64,000 nt of DNA from Salticus scenicus (Eukaryota > Arthropoda > Arachnida > Araneae > Salticidae), in contig OZ005654.1 in NCBI GenBank assembly GCA_963930645.1, positions 40,726,686 to 40,790,685 on the forward strand, given 5' to 3'. The notes under the pieces are model-generated. The model had not been told where the DNA came from, did not search any database, and saw nothing but the letters and a program-made list of their open reading frames with translations. Both the position numbers and the translations under genes were made by a program. Below, in pieces: positions 1-11,721 of the stretch (the first letter of the stretch is position 1; each line of letters opens with the position of its first letter).

Positions 1-1135
1 ACCCAGTTTTCATATCTCGCCAGGCAAGAGAGCTTTAACAAAGGACCCCTATGGCGACTTTAAAATTTTTGCGGCTATGTTGGCGAGATCCCTTTTATTT
101 TGTTTTATTTATTCATTTATTCATTTTAGTATAAATTTTTGTTAAAAACACTTAATACCTATTTTGATTATACTTACTATTATTGCATTTTTCAGTCAAT
201 TGTCTTTAAAGTATTGCTGGGTTTTAAATGAAAATTGCAGGGATTGCAAAGATGCAACTTTTAAAATTAAACTTTTCTATAAAATGATCTAATCAGGCAA
301 ATGCCTTATTATTATTATTATTATTATTATTGTTATTATTATTATTATTATTATTATATTACATAACTGAACTGAGCCCGTGTGCTTAAATATTACTTGT
401 ATGTTATTTTTTATCCTCGCGTATTTTGTTACTATCATATCGTTCCTACAAAATATAAACGTAACTAGTCCACGTCGGAGAAATATTATATAGATTAGCA
501 AACACGTGCGAAATTTTCGCACTTTATTTCTTTTCTTATTTACCTTTAAAATTAGAAACTCATAAATATTATCCCGATTTCACCACCTAAATAAAATTTT
601 AATTTACCAGAATCTAAATTATTATTAGGACCTTTATATGTATTTTACAATAACAAAAATCATTGAAAAAAAGGTTTGAAATGAAACTTATTGTTGACGA
701 CCCAGTTTTCATACTTCTGCAGGCAGTATAGTTTTGTATAGGAACCCCTTGACGCCTTCTAAATTCTTTTCGTCATGTTGGCGATACCTTTTTATTTATT
801 TATTTCGGCATATTTTTTTTTTTTTTTTTTTAAATAATTCCTATGTTGTTTATAATTTTCATGATTGCGTTTTTTAGAAAATTTTGGATAGTAATTCGTT
901 TTATGTATAGACGTTAAAGTATTGCTACGTTTAAATCAACGCTTGCAAGGATTCTGAAGACGCTTGCAAGAATTCTGAAATGACAAATGTTGTCATTTTT
1001 TCTTATTAGATCATTCAGCTAATTACACCACTGTCGTATCGTTTCGAGAAAATTTAATCGTAACTGGTCCACATTAGAGAAATATAATATAGATTATCCT
1101 CCATGGTGCTGAAAATTTCCATCCTTGAGAAGTAA
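1..1135. repeat. Diverged direct repeat pair
   Basis: The segments at about 1-560 and 700-1130 resemble each other. Both begin with CCCAGTTTTCATA, share GTTGGCGA about 80 bases later, and end in a stretch reading GTAACT-GTCCAC-GAGAAAT followed by TATAGATTA. The repeat is old and AT-rich, with a trinucleotide run inside the first copy. I find no coding potential and cannot assign it to a family. Confidence 0.5.
307..356. repeat. (ATT)n microsatellite
   Basis: Nearly uninterrupted ATT triplets with one G substitution. The poly-isoleucine peptide seen on the minus strand is only its translation. Confidence 0.9.
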
Positions 1136-1201
1136 TATAACACTAAATATCCAAAATGAGTAAATTTTATTCTCTGTGTAACATCTTTAAAAAATGTGAT
1201 T

Positions 1202-1232
<31 letters not shown>

Positions 1233-1770
1233 AGGGGAAAAAAATTATTTTAAACAATTATTCATTTTAAAAGCATTGCCAAGCTCTTTTGAAAGATACC
1301 CAAAATGGAAATTTGCCCCCTCAGTGGGAGCCCCCTCCCGATGCTCCTACATATGCAAAAATAAATTTCCAGTTGTTTAAATAATTTTTTCTACTTTCAT
1401 AATGATCATTAAAAAAATAATTCTTTTTATGTACATTTATACGAAATTTTGTCCTATTCTGCCAAATTAAAAATTTAGAAAAAGCGAGATGAATTGTGAC
1501 CTTTTGGACGATTTATACCAAAAGTCGACAGGCAGTAATTTATGTCAAGGTGCAACTACATATCACATTTTATTAAATTCTCTGCAGTAGTTCCTGAGAT
1601 GTGATTACCACAAAATTTTGTCTCTCTCACATATACAGAAAGACAGACATTTTCTAAAAATGATCAAATCGTGTTCTAGACGACCTTTCGAAATGTGTAA
1701 ATGCATCGAAAACACGAGAAAATTTTTTACGAATTCAGTACTTTCTTCTATTGAATATAGAAGAAAGTAA
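1090..1770 (-). mobile_element. F1 Helitron-like repeat, copy 1 (3' end worn)
   Basis: Read on the minus strand it starts with a hairpin at about 1738-1768 (ACTTTCTTCTAT and its inverse) and continues through the F1 landmarks shared with 4826-5750 and 19332-20115: a run resembling GTCAAGGTGCAAC, a GC-rich block near 1316-1342, the AAAGAGCT-CCAAT motif and GTGTTATA-TACTTCTC. The GTCTG tract is short. The 3' terminal hairpin is not recognisable, so the end is degraded or lost. No protein is encoded. Confidence 0.6.
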
Positions 1771-2192
1771 TAAATAAATAAATAAATAAAATAAAAAATA
1801 AGCGCTAAAAATTTAATTTAAAATACACTTTATTTACCGTAAGGAATTAATTGCCATTCTGAGAATTTTTTGTGGGCATGATAAAATATAGCATAACACT
1901 TCTGTTAATTACATTCAGTGAAAAAGATTATTTTCGTTTAGATATTGGTATTCCCTGTATGTCTTCTATAAATTAGGTACACATCAGTGGCGTATGCAAG
2001 GGGGGGGGGGGGGTTGGGGGTTTAACCCCCCCCCCCTTACAAAATGTATGATAAGAAAAATTAGGCTGTTCCTTACATTTTTTTTCACATTTCAAAAAAA
2101 TTCGGAAAAAATGTATGGCAAGCGTAGAATATTTTTTTCTACGAAGTGATTTAAAATTATGACTAACTTTTTTTTTCATTACTCTGCGATAA

Positions 2193-2360
2193 ACACTCCT
2201 GAAAATAACTAAACCACATCATTTGCGCGGCGCGAAACATGTTTCCCCTGAAAACATTTCTCTGAAAGGATTTCACCTTTACGAGTTCATAGTCAAGGAC
2301 AAGAGGGGTCGACCATATGGGGAAGGGGTGACCATTGAAGTAGTGACCTTGAAGGAGTGA
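2193..2360 (+). other. Protein-like open stretch inside hAT element, unassigned
   Basis: A plus-strand frame runs open from the stop at 2190-2192 to a TGA at about 2358-2360. It reads like protein (for example LYEFIVKDKRGRPYGEG) and is richer in GC than its surroundings. The opposite strand is also open over 2163-2453 (96 codons), so direction is uncertain. I recognise no family. It may be a captured exon or a transposase scrap. Confidence 0.25.
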
Positions 2361-2636
2361 CCCAAACAATACCCCAACAGTAGAAGACATTTTAAATGAA
2401 CTAGCGAAAACTTCTCGTCGATTAGACTTCGCTCTGTAAATAAGAAAATTCAATGAAATATTTTGCCTAACTATGTATTGAATTTTATGTTTTGTGTAGC
2501 AGTTTGTACAGGGTCTACGTTATTCATCGCTAATTAAAGATTTTTTAGTTTGATCTTCTAATTGGTGAGTTTGTTTTACTGTTTTTCATTTTCTTACTCT
2601 TATTTTCAGCAAGTAATTATGATATTTTAAAAGATT

Positions 2637-2772
2637 GTTAAACTTAATTAAAAATAAACTTAATTAAACCTAATTAAACTTAATTAAACATAATTAAACT
2701 TAAATAAACTTAATTAAACTTAATTAAACCTAATTAAACTTAAGTAAACTTAATTAAACTTAATTAAAATTC
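2637..2772. repeat. TTAATTAAAC tandem repeat
   Basis: About a dozen copies of a 10-bp unit TTAATTAAAC with single-base variants (CTTAAATAAA, CCTAATTAAA). It lies just inside the right end of the hAT-type element. Confidence 0.85.
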
Positions 2773-2828
2773 GGAAGGACGAACCCCCCCCCCCTTGGAA
2801 ATATCCTGGATACGCCACTGGTACACAC

Positions 2829-4820
2829 TACAGTGTGTACTTAATATGTTCCTATATTAATAACACACAGCTCAATTTAAAATACAATTCCACCAATTTC
2901 CTATCCCACTATATCCTAGTCTTTTTGCGCAGCCTTCCTTGTACACGAATGATGAATGATTTCCATACCCTGTTCTACACGAAACGTGCTTTTCGTGAAT
3001 ATTTTATGGATATAAAAAATATATGTTCATTTTATTTTCTTTAGTGCAGTCTACAGATGTTAAACTGTACTTACCAAAAATTTCGCCCATATATGCAATA
3101 TATCTGAATGGACTCTTCCCAGTTTCGTCTGCTCAATCATGTGACAGAGGAAAACGAATAATCGAATTCTGAGAACCGAATTCAATTAAATATTGTTCTT
3201 AAGAACAAAAATGTTAATATTTAATATAAAAGGAAATAAAAGTAATATTGTGCATTTGTAAACAGTAGAATAGTTGTATTTGTAAATTTAATAATTTTTT
3301 AAAAACACTTTATGTGTTTATTTATTTTCAACTGTAAGAATCGATTTTTGTATGTTCAAGTGTAACTGTTACATTAACTGATCTAGCAATAAATTATAGC
3401 TTGTTCTTGCGGAATGTTTATGGATTATAATTTGAAAGTTTAAAATGCTTTCATTTAATTGAATTGCATAAAGGTGTTACAACAAATTAATTAACTTAGC
3501 TACTGGCCTAAATGGATTTACGCAGTACGATATTGCACTGACACTGATTTAAGTACCAAAAATCAGAGTATTTAACATGTTCTTAACGAACATCAATAAC
3601 AAATATAAACTAAATGATGATTGTAAATGTATACAGCAAACAAAAGATGATGAATAAGGATATAAAATGGATTAAAAATGATGATGTATGAAAAAATAAC
3701 ACAGATTAAATACGATTGATCAAAAATAAGAATAGAAAATACGTTATTTCAGCAATCGCTATAGATAAACAAGACTTCGTCTGCTATTTTTTTTTCCTCT
3801 ATCATGTGACCTCTGACGTCAGGTGGGAAGAGCCCATTGTCTTGGATGCCCCTATACGAATCATTTGCTTGATCTCAAGGAAAAACTTAGTGTAGCATCC
3901 CTTTATGATACAAATAGAAAATACCGAGTTTCGAATTCCTATACTGTTATTTCTTCTTGAGATACGCTAATAACAGACACATAGAACAACCACAAAAAAC
4001 CTGACTTTCGGATTCAGGGAACCATAAAATGTTTAGATATAACAAAAACTTAAATTCGAAAATTTGCCCCCAAAACAATATATTCTCTAATTAATATAGG
4101 GGTAAGAGAATGCAAAAATATAAAGTCATTTAAGGGTGAATAGCATTAATTGAAAAGATTTCCTATTTATTACACTATAAATAGCACCATGAGTATCCAA
4201 ACGGATAGCTATATATATTCAGCACACGAATGAGCAATAAAAAAATTCATGTTCTAGACTTACATTGCAGGTAGATAGATTTCGCACAGCCGGCTGTTTG
4301 AAGAATAAAAAAAATTTCATTCAGAAATCTTTATATATGGCTCATCGAATTTATTTTGCCTTATCTTGTTAGTCTTTCGATATTAATGTAAATTTTGATA
4401 ACATCTAGTTTGAAAGAATAGTATTAGTGCATCCAGCACTATCAAAACTGAAATAAACTCAGGCTATGAAAAACAAAGTAACATAAATTAAAAAAAAAAA
4501 AAAATGCTTATCGTGGGGTCATTGGCGAAGGAATACGAGGACGCAATGGTTGATGTTCAAAATTCCTGTTTTTGTTGAAAGTGAAAATGAAAGTACTAAA
4601 TTATCAACTGCTACAGATAACATTACTGACCACTTGGTGTTATATTCTCGAATGAATTATGAAATTTATTATCGATAAGGAATATTGGACGGTGATGGAT
4701 AGGAGACAACTGTGCACGAAGTCAGAATGTAGTGCCTACCATCGCATGCAGAGGTCTCAGATTTTCTACACTTGCACGTGCGTTTGTTTATTTTGTCACC
4801 ACAATTTCATAACAGTGATT
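2829..4820. other. No gene; possible degraded TIR element 3107-3838
   Basis: AT-rich DNA without convincing coding sequence. AATGGACTCTTCCCA at 3107-3121 faces TGGGAAGAGCCCATT at 3824-3838. A further CATGTGAC lies inside each end in inverted orientation, suggesting an old 0.7-kb TIR element. Target duplications are not clear. The rest (3839-4820) shows nothing recognisable. Confidence 0.4.
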
Positions 4821-4825
4821 TTTAC

Positions 4826-5750
4826 TTTCTTCTATATTCATTAGAAGAAAGTATTGGATTCGTAAAAATTTTCGAAATCAGGTTTTTGATGGATTTACAC
4901 GTTTTGAGAGCTGTAGAACACGATTTGACCATTTTTCGAAAATGTCTGTCTGTCTGTGCATCTGTCTGTCAGTCTGTGTGTGTGTGACAAAATTTTGTGG
5001 CAACTGTATCTCAGGAACTACTGCACAGAATTGGTATGTAGTTGCACCTTGACATAAATTAGTGCCTATCAACTTTTTGGTAAAAATTGTCTTGCAGGTT
5101 GCGTTGCCATCCCGCTTTTTCTAAATATTTAACAGGGTAGTATAGGACAAAATTTTGTATAAATAGGCATAAAGAGAATTATTTTTTAGTAATCATTAGG
5201 AAATTTACAAAAGTTATTTATAATAGAGATAGTCAACTGGGAAAAAAATTTTGTATCTGTAGGAGCATCGCCTCCCACCTGAGGGGGAAGACCCCCCTCG
5301 AGGTGAGTACAATATCATGATGGATATTTTTCAAAAGAGCTCGCCAATACCTTTAAAACGAATGGTTGAACCATCGATCTGCGATAATTTAAAATAAAGT
5401 TATCGCCTTTTTTCATTAAAAAAATAAATAATAATAATAATGTAATATTGAGAATAAAATGGACATTATTGGATATTTAGTGTTATACTACAGTCGGTAA
5501 CAAAAGTGTCCGAACACTAGCAAAAATTCCTATGTAAAAAGGTACTCTTCATACGGTTTTGTTAAATAAATCCTTATCGAATCATGTTATTACACTGACT
5601 AATAACAGGATTCGACAAGGATTTATTTAACAAAACCGTATGAAGTGTACTTTTGTTACATAGGAATTTTTGCTAGTGTTCGGACACTTTTGTTACCGAC
5701 TGTACTTCACTAATATGGAAATCGTCTGCATTATCATGAAAGTGATAAAA
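4826..5750 (+). mobile_element. F1 Helitron-like repeat, copy 2
   Basis: It opens with the perfect F1 hairpin at 4826-4856 (TACTTTCTTCTA, loop, inverse). GTTTTGAG, a (GTCT)n/(GTGT)n tract at 4940-4985, ATCTCAGGAACT and GTGCAACTACATA (minus-strand sense) follow. A GC-rich hairpin lies at 5271-5303, then GAGCTCGCCAATACC and the 3' segment GTGTTATACTA. A palindromic MITE interrupts the 3' segment at 5491-5702. The 3' terminal hairpin present in copy 19332-20115 is missing. Non-coding. Confidence 0.75.
5491..5702. mobile_element. Palindromic Tc1/mariner-type MITE
   Basis: The 212-bp sequence is almost one inverted repeat. Each end starts CAGTCGGTAACAAAAGTG and the arms match for about 90 bp around a short centre. 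TA flanks both sides (5489-5490 and 5703-5704). The related F1 sequence at 8080-8115 lacks it, which gives an empty-site comparison within the window. The TA target and CAGT ends fit Tc1/mariner. Confidence 0.88.
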
Positions 5751-5899
5751 CGTATGCAAAAATATAGGAATGCTGCGCCCCTAAGCTAAAACTTTAATAA
5801 TTTCAAGATCCAAACATATCAACACTAGTCTGAGCTCATCAGAGTATCTTTATAACAGAAAAGCGTTAAAAATTGCTACAATTATCCAATAACGGTTTC

Positions 5900-6545
5900 T
5901 TTCTTTTTTTTTAACCCATTCTTAATGAATAAGGGCTAAAAAAAAAATATTAATGATAAATAATTGCCGAAACGTCAATGGAGACTATGCCCTGTGCAGA
6001 CTCAAAAAGATTTTGGGTTCCGTCTGTTTGTCTCGCGATAGCGGCCGCTAAAATTCTGCTACAGACTTGAAAATCGGTACACGTGTTCATGAGCCCCCAT
6101 GGTATTAGCTGTATAGTGTTGGATCTGTATTCCATATGTGTTCGTGTACAGGGACATGCCAAATGTTTTTTTATCATTATGGCCTATGGGAAGAATTTGT
6201 ATGTACCACGATAGCGGCCGCAAAATTTACGCTGTTGACTTGCAATTTGGTACACATGTGTATGAGCCTCACGGAATTAGATGTAGAGTTTTGGGTGTGT
6301 ATTCCATTTTTAATTCGTGTACAGGGACTCACCAAAATTTTTCTTATCATTAGTCATTACAGCCTATGGGTAGATTTTGTATGTATCCCAATAACGGCCG
6401 CAAAATCCTCCAATTGACTTGCAAACTGGCACACACGTACAGGCTCTTTACAGAAATAGCTGTATAATTTTTTATGCCTATATTGTTTATGGATTGCGTA
6501 CAGGGACACGCCAAAATTCACGCCCAGAAGCATGATATGCTTTTC
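5900..6545 (+). mobile_element. F4 Helitron-like repeat, copy 1
   Basis: It starts with a TTTTAACCCATTC / GAATAAGGGCTAAAA hairpin at about 5910-5942. GCCGAAACGTCAATGGAGAC and a short TCTGTTTGTCTCGCG tract come next, then three diverged units of about 165-185 bp. Each unit ends near GTGTACAGGGAC (about 6147, 6318 and 6500) and carries a CGGCCGC core and a GACTTGCAA-TGGTACAC segment. Open frames here arise from the repeated unit and do not encode a recognisable protein. Confidence 0.65.
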
Positions 6546-6599
6546 ATCAGGATTACGATACTAATTAGGATGTTGGCAGCTACGTTGATACTGGTGTTG

Positions 6600-7345
6600 T
6601 ATGATGATAAATAACAATGTTGTGATCCAACAATATAATTTAATTCAACCATCAATGCACAATTTGCATACTTTCAGCTAAATTACTGTGAGGTATCGTT
6701 TTAACGTTTTTATTAAAAAAAAATCTGATCTTTTACGAAAGCATTAAGTAAACCTTTTTAAACATACTTAGTTTAGCCATAGCCTCCTAAACTAGATGCC
6801 TGTCGCGTAGCTCGTAAACTTGGTAACAGTTGAAGTGGTAGACAGCGCCACCTGGTGCAAATTGCACGACATTTTTATTCAACTGTCACCAATAATTTTA
6901 AGAACAGGGATATAATATACATAAAAGGCGAATAGAATCGAAGAAATGTAGATTATATGTATCATGTATCACTTCTTAAAATTATTGGTGACAGTTGAAT
7001 AAAAAAGTCGCGAAATCTGCACCAGGTGGCGCTGTCTACCGCTTCAACTGTTGCTAAATTCCCGAGTTACGCGACAGGAATCTAGTTTAGGAGGCTATGG
7101 TTTAACTCTATGGAAATGGAACTGTATGATTTCTTTTATAATTTCTCAGAAATTATAGTTATTTAAATAAATATTTTTTTTTAATTAATTTTTTAAATGT
7201 AAAATATGTTTGAAAAAAAAATGAATGAAAGAAAAGAAAAGAAAAAGAGAAATACTTAAATTAAATTAACATTTTATTAAACTTTTAACATGGCTGTCGT
7301 CAAGAAGTAGCGGTTTAACAAGTCTGCTTTGCATTCCAGTAGTTG
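6600..7345. mobile_element. Relic of an interspersed repeat, interrupted by a MITE
   Basis: Two flanking parts resemble the interior of the mariner-like element at 50961-53406 (about 51640-52340). Shared landmarks are GGAACTGTA-GATT near 7120, and ACAAGTCTG-CTT-GCATTCCA near 7319-7340. The palindromic MITE at 6777-7100 splits it. Ends are not visible. Confidence 0.5.
6777..7100. mobile_element. Palindromic MITE, 324 bp
   Basis: The terminal repeats start CCATAGCCTCCTAAACTAGA and continue through CTGTCGCG, CAACTGTT and CAGCGCCACCTGGTGC, then TCAACTGTCACCAATAATTT. The arms are over 120 bp with a short AT-rich centre. TTTA lies beside both ends, so the exact target duplication (3-5 bp) is unclear and the superfamily is open. 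Confidence 0.8.
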
Positions 7346-7372
7346 TGAATAAATATTTCGATTTTTCTTTTT

Positions 7373-8424
7373 ACTTTCTCTTACCCATAAGGTAGAGAAA
7401 GTATTGTTTTTGGGTCAATTTTTCGAACGCGAGATTTTGTTATAATTACACGTTTTGAGGTCCCCTGAATACGAAAATCATGTTTTTAGCAAATGGTCTG
7501 TGTGTATGTCTGTAGGTCTGTGTGTGTGTCTGTGTGTGTGTCTGTATGCCTGTGTGTGTGTCTGTCTGTTATCAGCATATCTCAAGAACAAATTATGGCA
7601 GAAAGTTCAAACTTGGTATTCTAAATGTGTATCATATAGGGACGCTACAGTAAGCTTTTCGTTAAGATCAAGCAAATGGTTCGTGTACAGGGACAATCAA
7701 AAGAATTTTAATACATTACGTCTATGGGGGAAATTGCAGGAAAGTAGAGCTTAACGTCTATAGACTGCACTAAACCAAATGAAACGAATATATATTTTTT
7801 GTAATAGAGATAGTTAACTGGAAAAAAAAATTTGTGTATGTAGGACCCTCGCCTCCCCCCCCCTGGGGGGGAAGTCCCCCCTCGAGGGGAGTAAATTTTC
7901 ATGATGGGTATCTTTCAAAAGAGCTCGCCAATACCTTTAAAACGAATGGTTGAACCATCGATCTGCAATAATTTAAAGCAAAGTTATCGTTTTTTTTTTT
8001 TACTTTTAACGAAAAAAAATCGTACTTTTTTTTTTTTTTTTTTTAATATTTAGAATAAAATGGACTTTTTTTGGACATTTGGTGTTATACTACTTCTCTA
8101 ATATGGAAATCGTCTGCCTTATCATAAAAGATAATTTTTTTAATAATAATTTTAATAAATTATTTTTTAAAAAGAGAATTATTTTTTAATAACCGAATTA
8201 AATTCTATATAAATGTAGGTGCATTAATGAAACGGGGGGTTGAGGGGCGGTAGCCCCCCTCACACACAACTATTTATCATATAAAACTCTTCAGAAGCCT
8301 AATATGAATTGTTTAACATAGGTTTCCATAACAGTACTCGTTATCTTACCTATTAATCTGCAAGCTGTATTTATAGTATTAAATTTCAGGGTAAGAGAAA
8401 GACGTGTGAGTAACACACCAGAAT
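7373..8424 (+). mobile_element. F2 Helitron-like repeat, copy 1
   Basis: The 5' end is the hairpin ACTTTCTCTTACCC / GGTAGAGAAAGT at 7373-7402. A GTTTTGAGGTCCCCTGAAT block, a GTCTGTGTG tract at 7498-7570, TATCTCAAGAAC and a GTGTACAGGGACA motif at 7683 follow. The 3' portion holds the GC-rich hairpin at 8233-8262. It ends with the inverted terminus GGGTAAGAGAAAG (8389-8401) and the hairpin GTGTGAGTAACACAC (8404-8418). Part of an F1 element sits inside it. Confidence 0.8.
7790..8135 (+). mobile_element. F1 3' fragment inside F2
   Basis: It matches the 3' half of F1 copy 2: the GC-rich block at 7846-7890, GAGCTCGCCAATACC at 7921 and GTGTTATACTACTTCTC at 8083. It interrupts F2 between its repeat unit and its GC-rich hairpin, as shown by the uninterrupted F2 copy at 33225-34480. 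Confidence 0.65.
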
Positions 8425-8464
8425 TTTTTTGTTTCAGTTAACAGTTTTTACATTAACCTATTTT

Positions 8465-11400
8465 TAACACTTTCCAACAAGGTTGAAAAGTGTTTATGAC
8501 TTCGGTTTGTCTGTCTGTCTGTCTGTCTGTCCGCGCTCTAACTCCCGTAAATATCTATGGAATTTCTTGAAACTGACATATGTTATTCAAGTTCACTGTC
8601 GGACGGTCCCTATTGAAAATGGAGTTTATACCTTTACTGGTTTGTGTACAGGGACACCCGAAAATATTTCAAAGCATTGTGTTCAATGGGAGGTATTTCT
8701 ATCAACCATATTTTCATACCTTTACTCTAGACATATCTTAATGAAATTGAAATATGTCATTCAAGTTCACTATCGGACGTTCCCTATTGAAAATGGAGTT
8801 TGTACCTCTACTGGTTTGTGTACAGGGACACCCGAAAGTATTCCAAAGCATTGTGTTCTATGAGAGGTATTTCTAAAAATCATATTTTAATACCTTCACT
8901 GTAGGCACATCTTAATGAAATTGAAATATGTTATTCAAGTTCACTATTGGATGTTTCCTGCATAAAATGGAGGGAATGCCACCATTGGGTTATACACAGG
9001 GACACTCAAAAGTATTCCAAAGCATTGCGTTCTATGAGAGATATTTCTATAAATGAAATTTGAATAACTTTAGTTTCCACGAAATTTTAGGATATTGAAA
9101 TATGTTATTTATATGCAAAAAAGAATGCTTTGAGTAGAATATAGCATAATTAGCATTATATTTACAGGGTGGCACAAAAATATCCAGTTAAATTAAGAGC
9201 TATTATTAAAAAAATTGCTAGATATGTACTCTCGTTTACGTTAAGCGTTTTTAACACTTTCTAACATTTTTAACACTTTCTAACAAGATTGAAAAGTATT
9301 TATGACTTCGTTTTGCATGTCTGTCTGTCTGTCCGTCTGTCTGTCTGCGCTCTAACTCCCGTAAATATTTATGGAATTTCTTGAAACTGATATATGTTAT
9401 TTAAGTTCATTATCGGATGTTCCCTATTGAAAATGGAGTTTCTACCTCTACTAGTTTGTGTACAGGGTCACCGGAAAGTATCTCAAAGCATTGTGTTCTA
9501 TGAGAGGTATTTCAAAAACCATATTTTTACACCTTTACTGTAGACATATCTGAATGAAATTGAAATATGTTATTCAAGTTCACTATTGGATGTTTCCTGT
9601 TTAAAATGGAGGAATTACCACGATCGGTTTATGTACAGGGATACTCAAAGCTATTCCAAAGCATTGCGTTCTATGAGAGATATTTCTATAAATCAAATTT
9701 TAATAACTTTACTTTCCACGAAGTTCTTGGAAATTGAACTATGTTATTTATATGCACAAAAGAATGCTTTGCACAGAATATAGCATGATTAGCATTAGAT
9801 TTACAGGGTGGCACAAAAATATCCAGTTACATTAAGAGCTATTAATAAACAATTGCTAGAATTGTACTTTCGTTTACGTTAAACGTTTTTAGCACTTTCT
9901 AACATTTTTTAAGTGTGAATATGATTTCAGTTTTGTGTATCTGCCTGTCCGTCTGTCTGTCTGCCTGTCTGTCCGAGCTCTAACTCCCGTAAATATTTTT
10001 GGAATTTCTTGAAACTGATATATGTTATTCAAGTTTACGATCTGATGTTCCCTATTGAAAATGGAGTTTGTACCTCTACTGGTTTGTGTACAGGTACACC
10101 CGAAAGTATTTCAAAGCATTATGTCCTATGAGAGGTATTTCGATAAACCACATTTTCTTACCTTTACTGTAGACATATCTCAATTAAATTGAAATATGTT
10201 ATTCAGATTCCCTATTGGATGTTTCCTGTATAAAATGGAGTAAATACCACTACTGATTTATGTACAGGGACACTTAAAAGTATTCCAAAGCATTGCGTTC
10301 TATGAGAGTTATTTCTATAAATCAAATTTTAATATCTTTACTTTCTACGAAGTTTTAGGAAATTGAAATATGTCATTTATATGCACAAAAGAATGCTTTG
10401 CATAGAATATAGCATGGTTATCATTAGATTTACAGGGTGACACAAAAATATTCAGTGATATTAAGAGCTTTTAATAAAAAATTGCTAGAATTGTACTCTC
10501 CTTTACTTTACACGTTTTTGAAACTTTCTATCATTTTTTTAGTGTGAATATAATTTCAATCTCTGTATCTGTCTGACTGTTTTTCTTTCCGTCTCTCTGT
10601 CTCTCTGTCTGTTTTACGCGCTCTAATTCCCATAAATATTCATGGAATTTCTTTAAACCGATATATTTTATTCATGTTGACTATCAGATGTTCCCTATTG
10701 AAAATGGAGTGAATACCTATTCTGGTTTGTGTACAGGGACACCCAAAAGTATTCGAAAGCATTGTGTTCTATGGGAGGAGTTTCTATAAACCATATTTTA
10801 ATACCTTTAATGTATAGAAACTTCAATGAAATTTTAACATGTTATTCAATTCAATATCGGATGTTTCCTATGTAAAGTAGAGTACATTTCTAACTGGTTT
10901 GTTAACAGGGGCACTTGAAAGTATTCCAAAGCATTGTGTTGTATGAGAGTTATTTTTATAAACCAAATTTTAATAATTTTATTCTCCACAAAGCCTAATG
11001 CAATTGAAATATATTATTCGTATGAACAAAAGAGTGCCTTCTATGTAATATAGTATGGTTAACATTAGATTTACAGGGCCACACAAAAATAATCAGTTAC
11101 ATTAAGAGCCATAAATAAAAATTTGCTGGAATTGCACTTTTGTTTACATGAGCGTTTTAAAACTTTCTTATAATTTTAGTGGGAATATGATTTCAATTTG
11201 TGCATCTGTCTGTCCGATTGTCTACCTTTCTATCTGTTTGTCTCCAGCTCCTATCATCCGTGAATATTTTGAGAATTTTTAAAATCATAGAAACATTGAC
11301 ATGCATTATTAATATTCTAAAATGATGCTGTGTATAGAACATGATATGATTAACTTTCAGATTTACAGGGCTACACTAAAATATTCAGAGATATTAAAAG

Positions 11401-11618
11401 CTGTAGTTATAATCTGACGGCTGCGTTTTCTTTTGCGTTAAGCCTTTTTAACACTTTCCAAAATGCCTAAGAGTAATTTTAAAATCAATTAGTCTATTTG
11501 CATGTTTTTCTGTTGTTCTGTCTGTTGTGTGATAAAGTAGGCAAATAATATTAAAAGTTCATCGATACAATTGCGTACAGTTGGAAAGTGTTACTAATCA
11601 ATGCGTACTGCATGATTT
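8465..11618 (+). mobile_element. F3 Helitron-like element A with higher-order tandem repeats
   Basis: The 5' terminus TAACACTTTCCAAC (8465-8478) folds back on GGTTGAAAAGTGTT. The 3' terminus is its inverse, near 11578-11594, followed by the hairpin ATGCGTACTGCAT (11601-11613). The interior consists of about five blocks. Each restarts with a degenerate AACACTTTCTAAC and a (GTCT/GTCC)n tract (about 8502, 9318, 9938, 10562, 11205), then carries up to four units spaced 165-176 bp. Each unit contains TGTACAGGGACAC or TTTACAGGGTGGCAC. Blocks are spaced about 640 bp. No Rep/helicase is encoded, so any movement would need enzymes from elsewhere. Confidence 0.8.
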
Positions 11619-11721
11619 TTCTTTCTTGTTTAATTTTAAACAGTTCAATTTGGTTCATTTTGTGCAGTAGTGTTTACACTCAAGTTCAAAAATTTAACAA
11701 AATTTTCAAAAGACCAGTTTT

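Larger units (their letters stand above)
1985..2820. mobile_element. Non-autonomous hAT-type transposon
   Basis: The ends are inverted repeats starting CAGTGGCGTAT; a G run follows inside the left end and a matching C run lies inside the right end. The flanks GTACACAT (1977-1984) and GTACACAC (2821-2828) match at 7 of 8 bases, an 8-bp target duplication as made by hAT transposases. CAGTGGCG is a common hAT terminus. At 836 bp it is far too short for an intact transposase. Inside lie a possible coding scrap and a 10-bp tandem repeat. Confidence 0.75.

Noticed and set aside
2163..2453. 96-codon minus-strand frame in the hAT-type element
   Set aside because: No ATG in good context, no recognisable domain, and the opposite strand reads at least as protein-like; kept only as an unassigned stretch.
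4659..4987. Overlapping 61- and 71-codon plus-strand frames
   Set aside because: They read through the F1 hairpin and GTCT tract; the cysteine/valine/serine-rich peptide is microsatellite translation.
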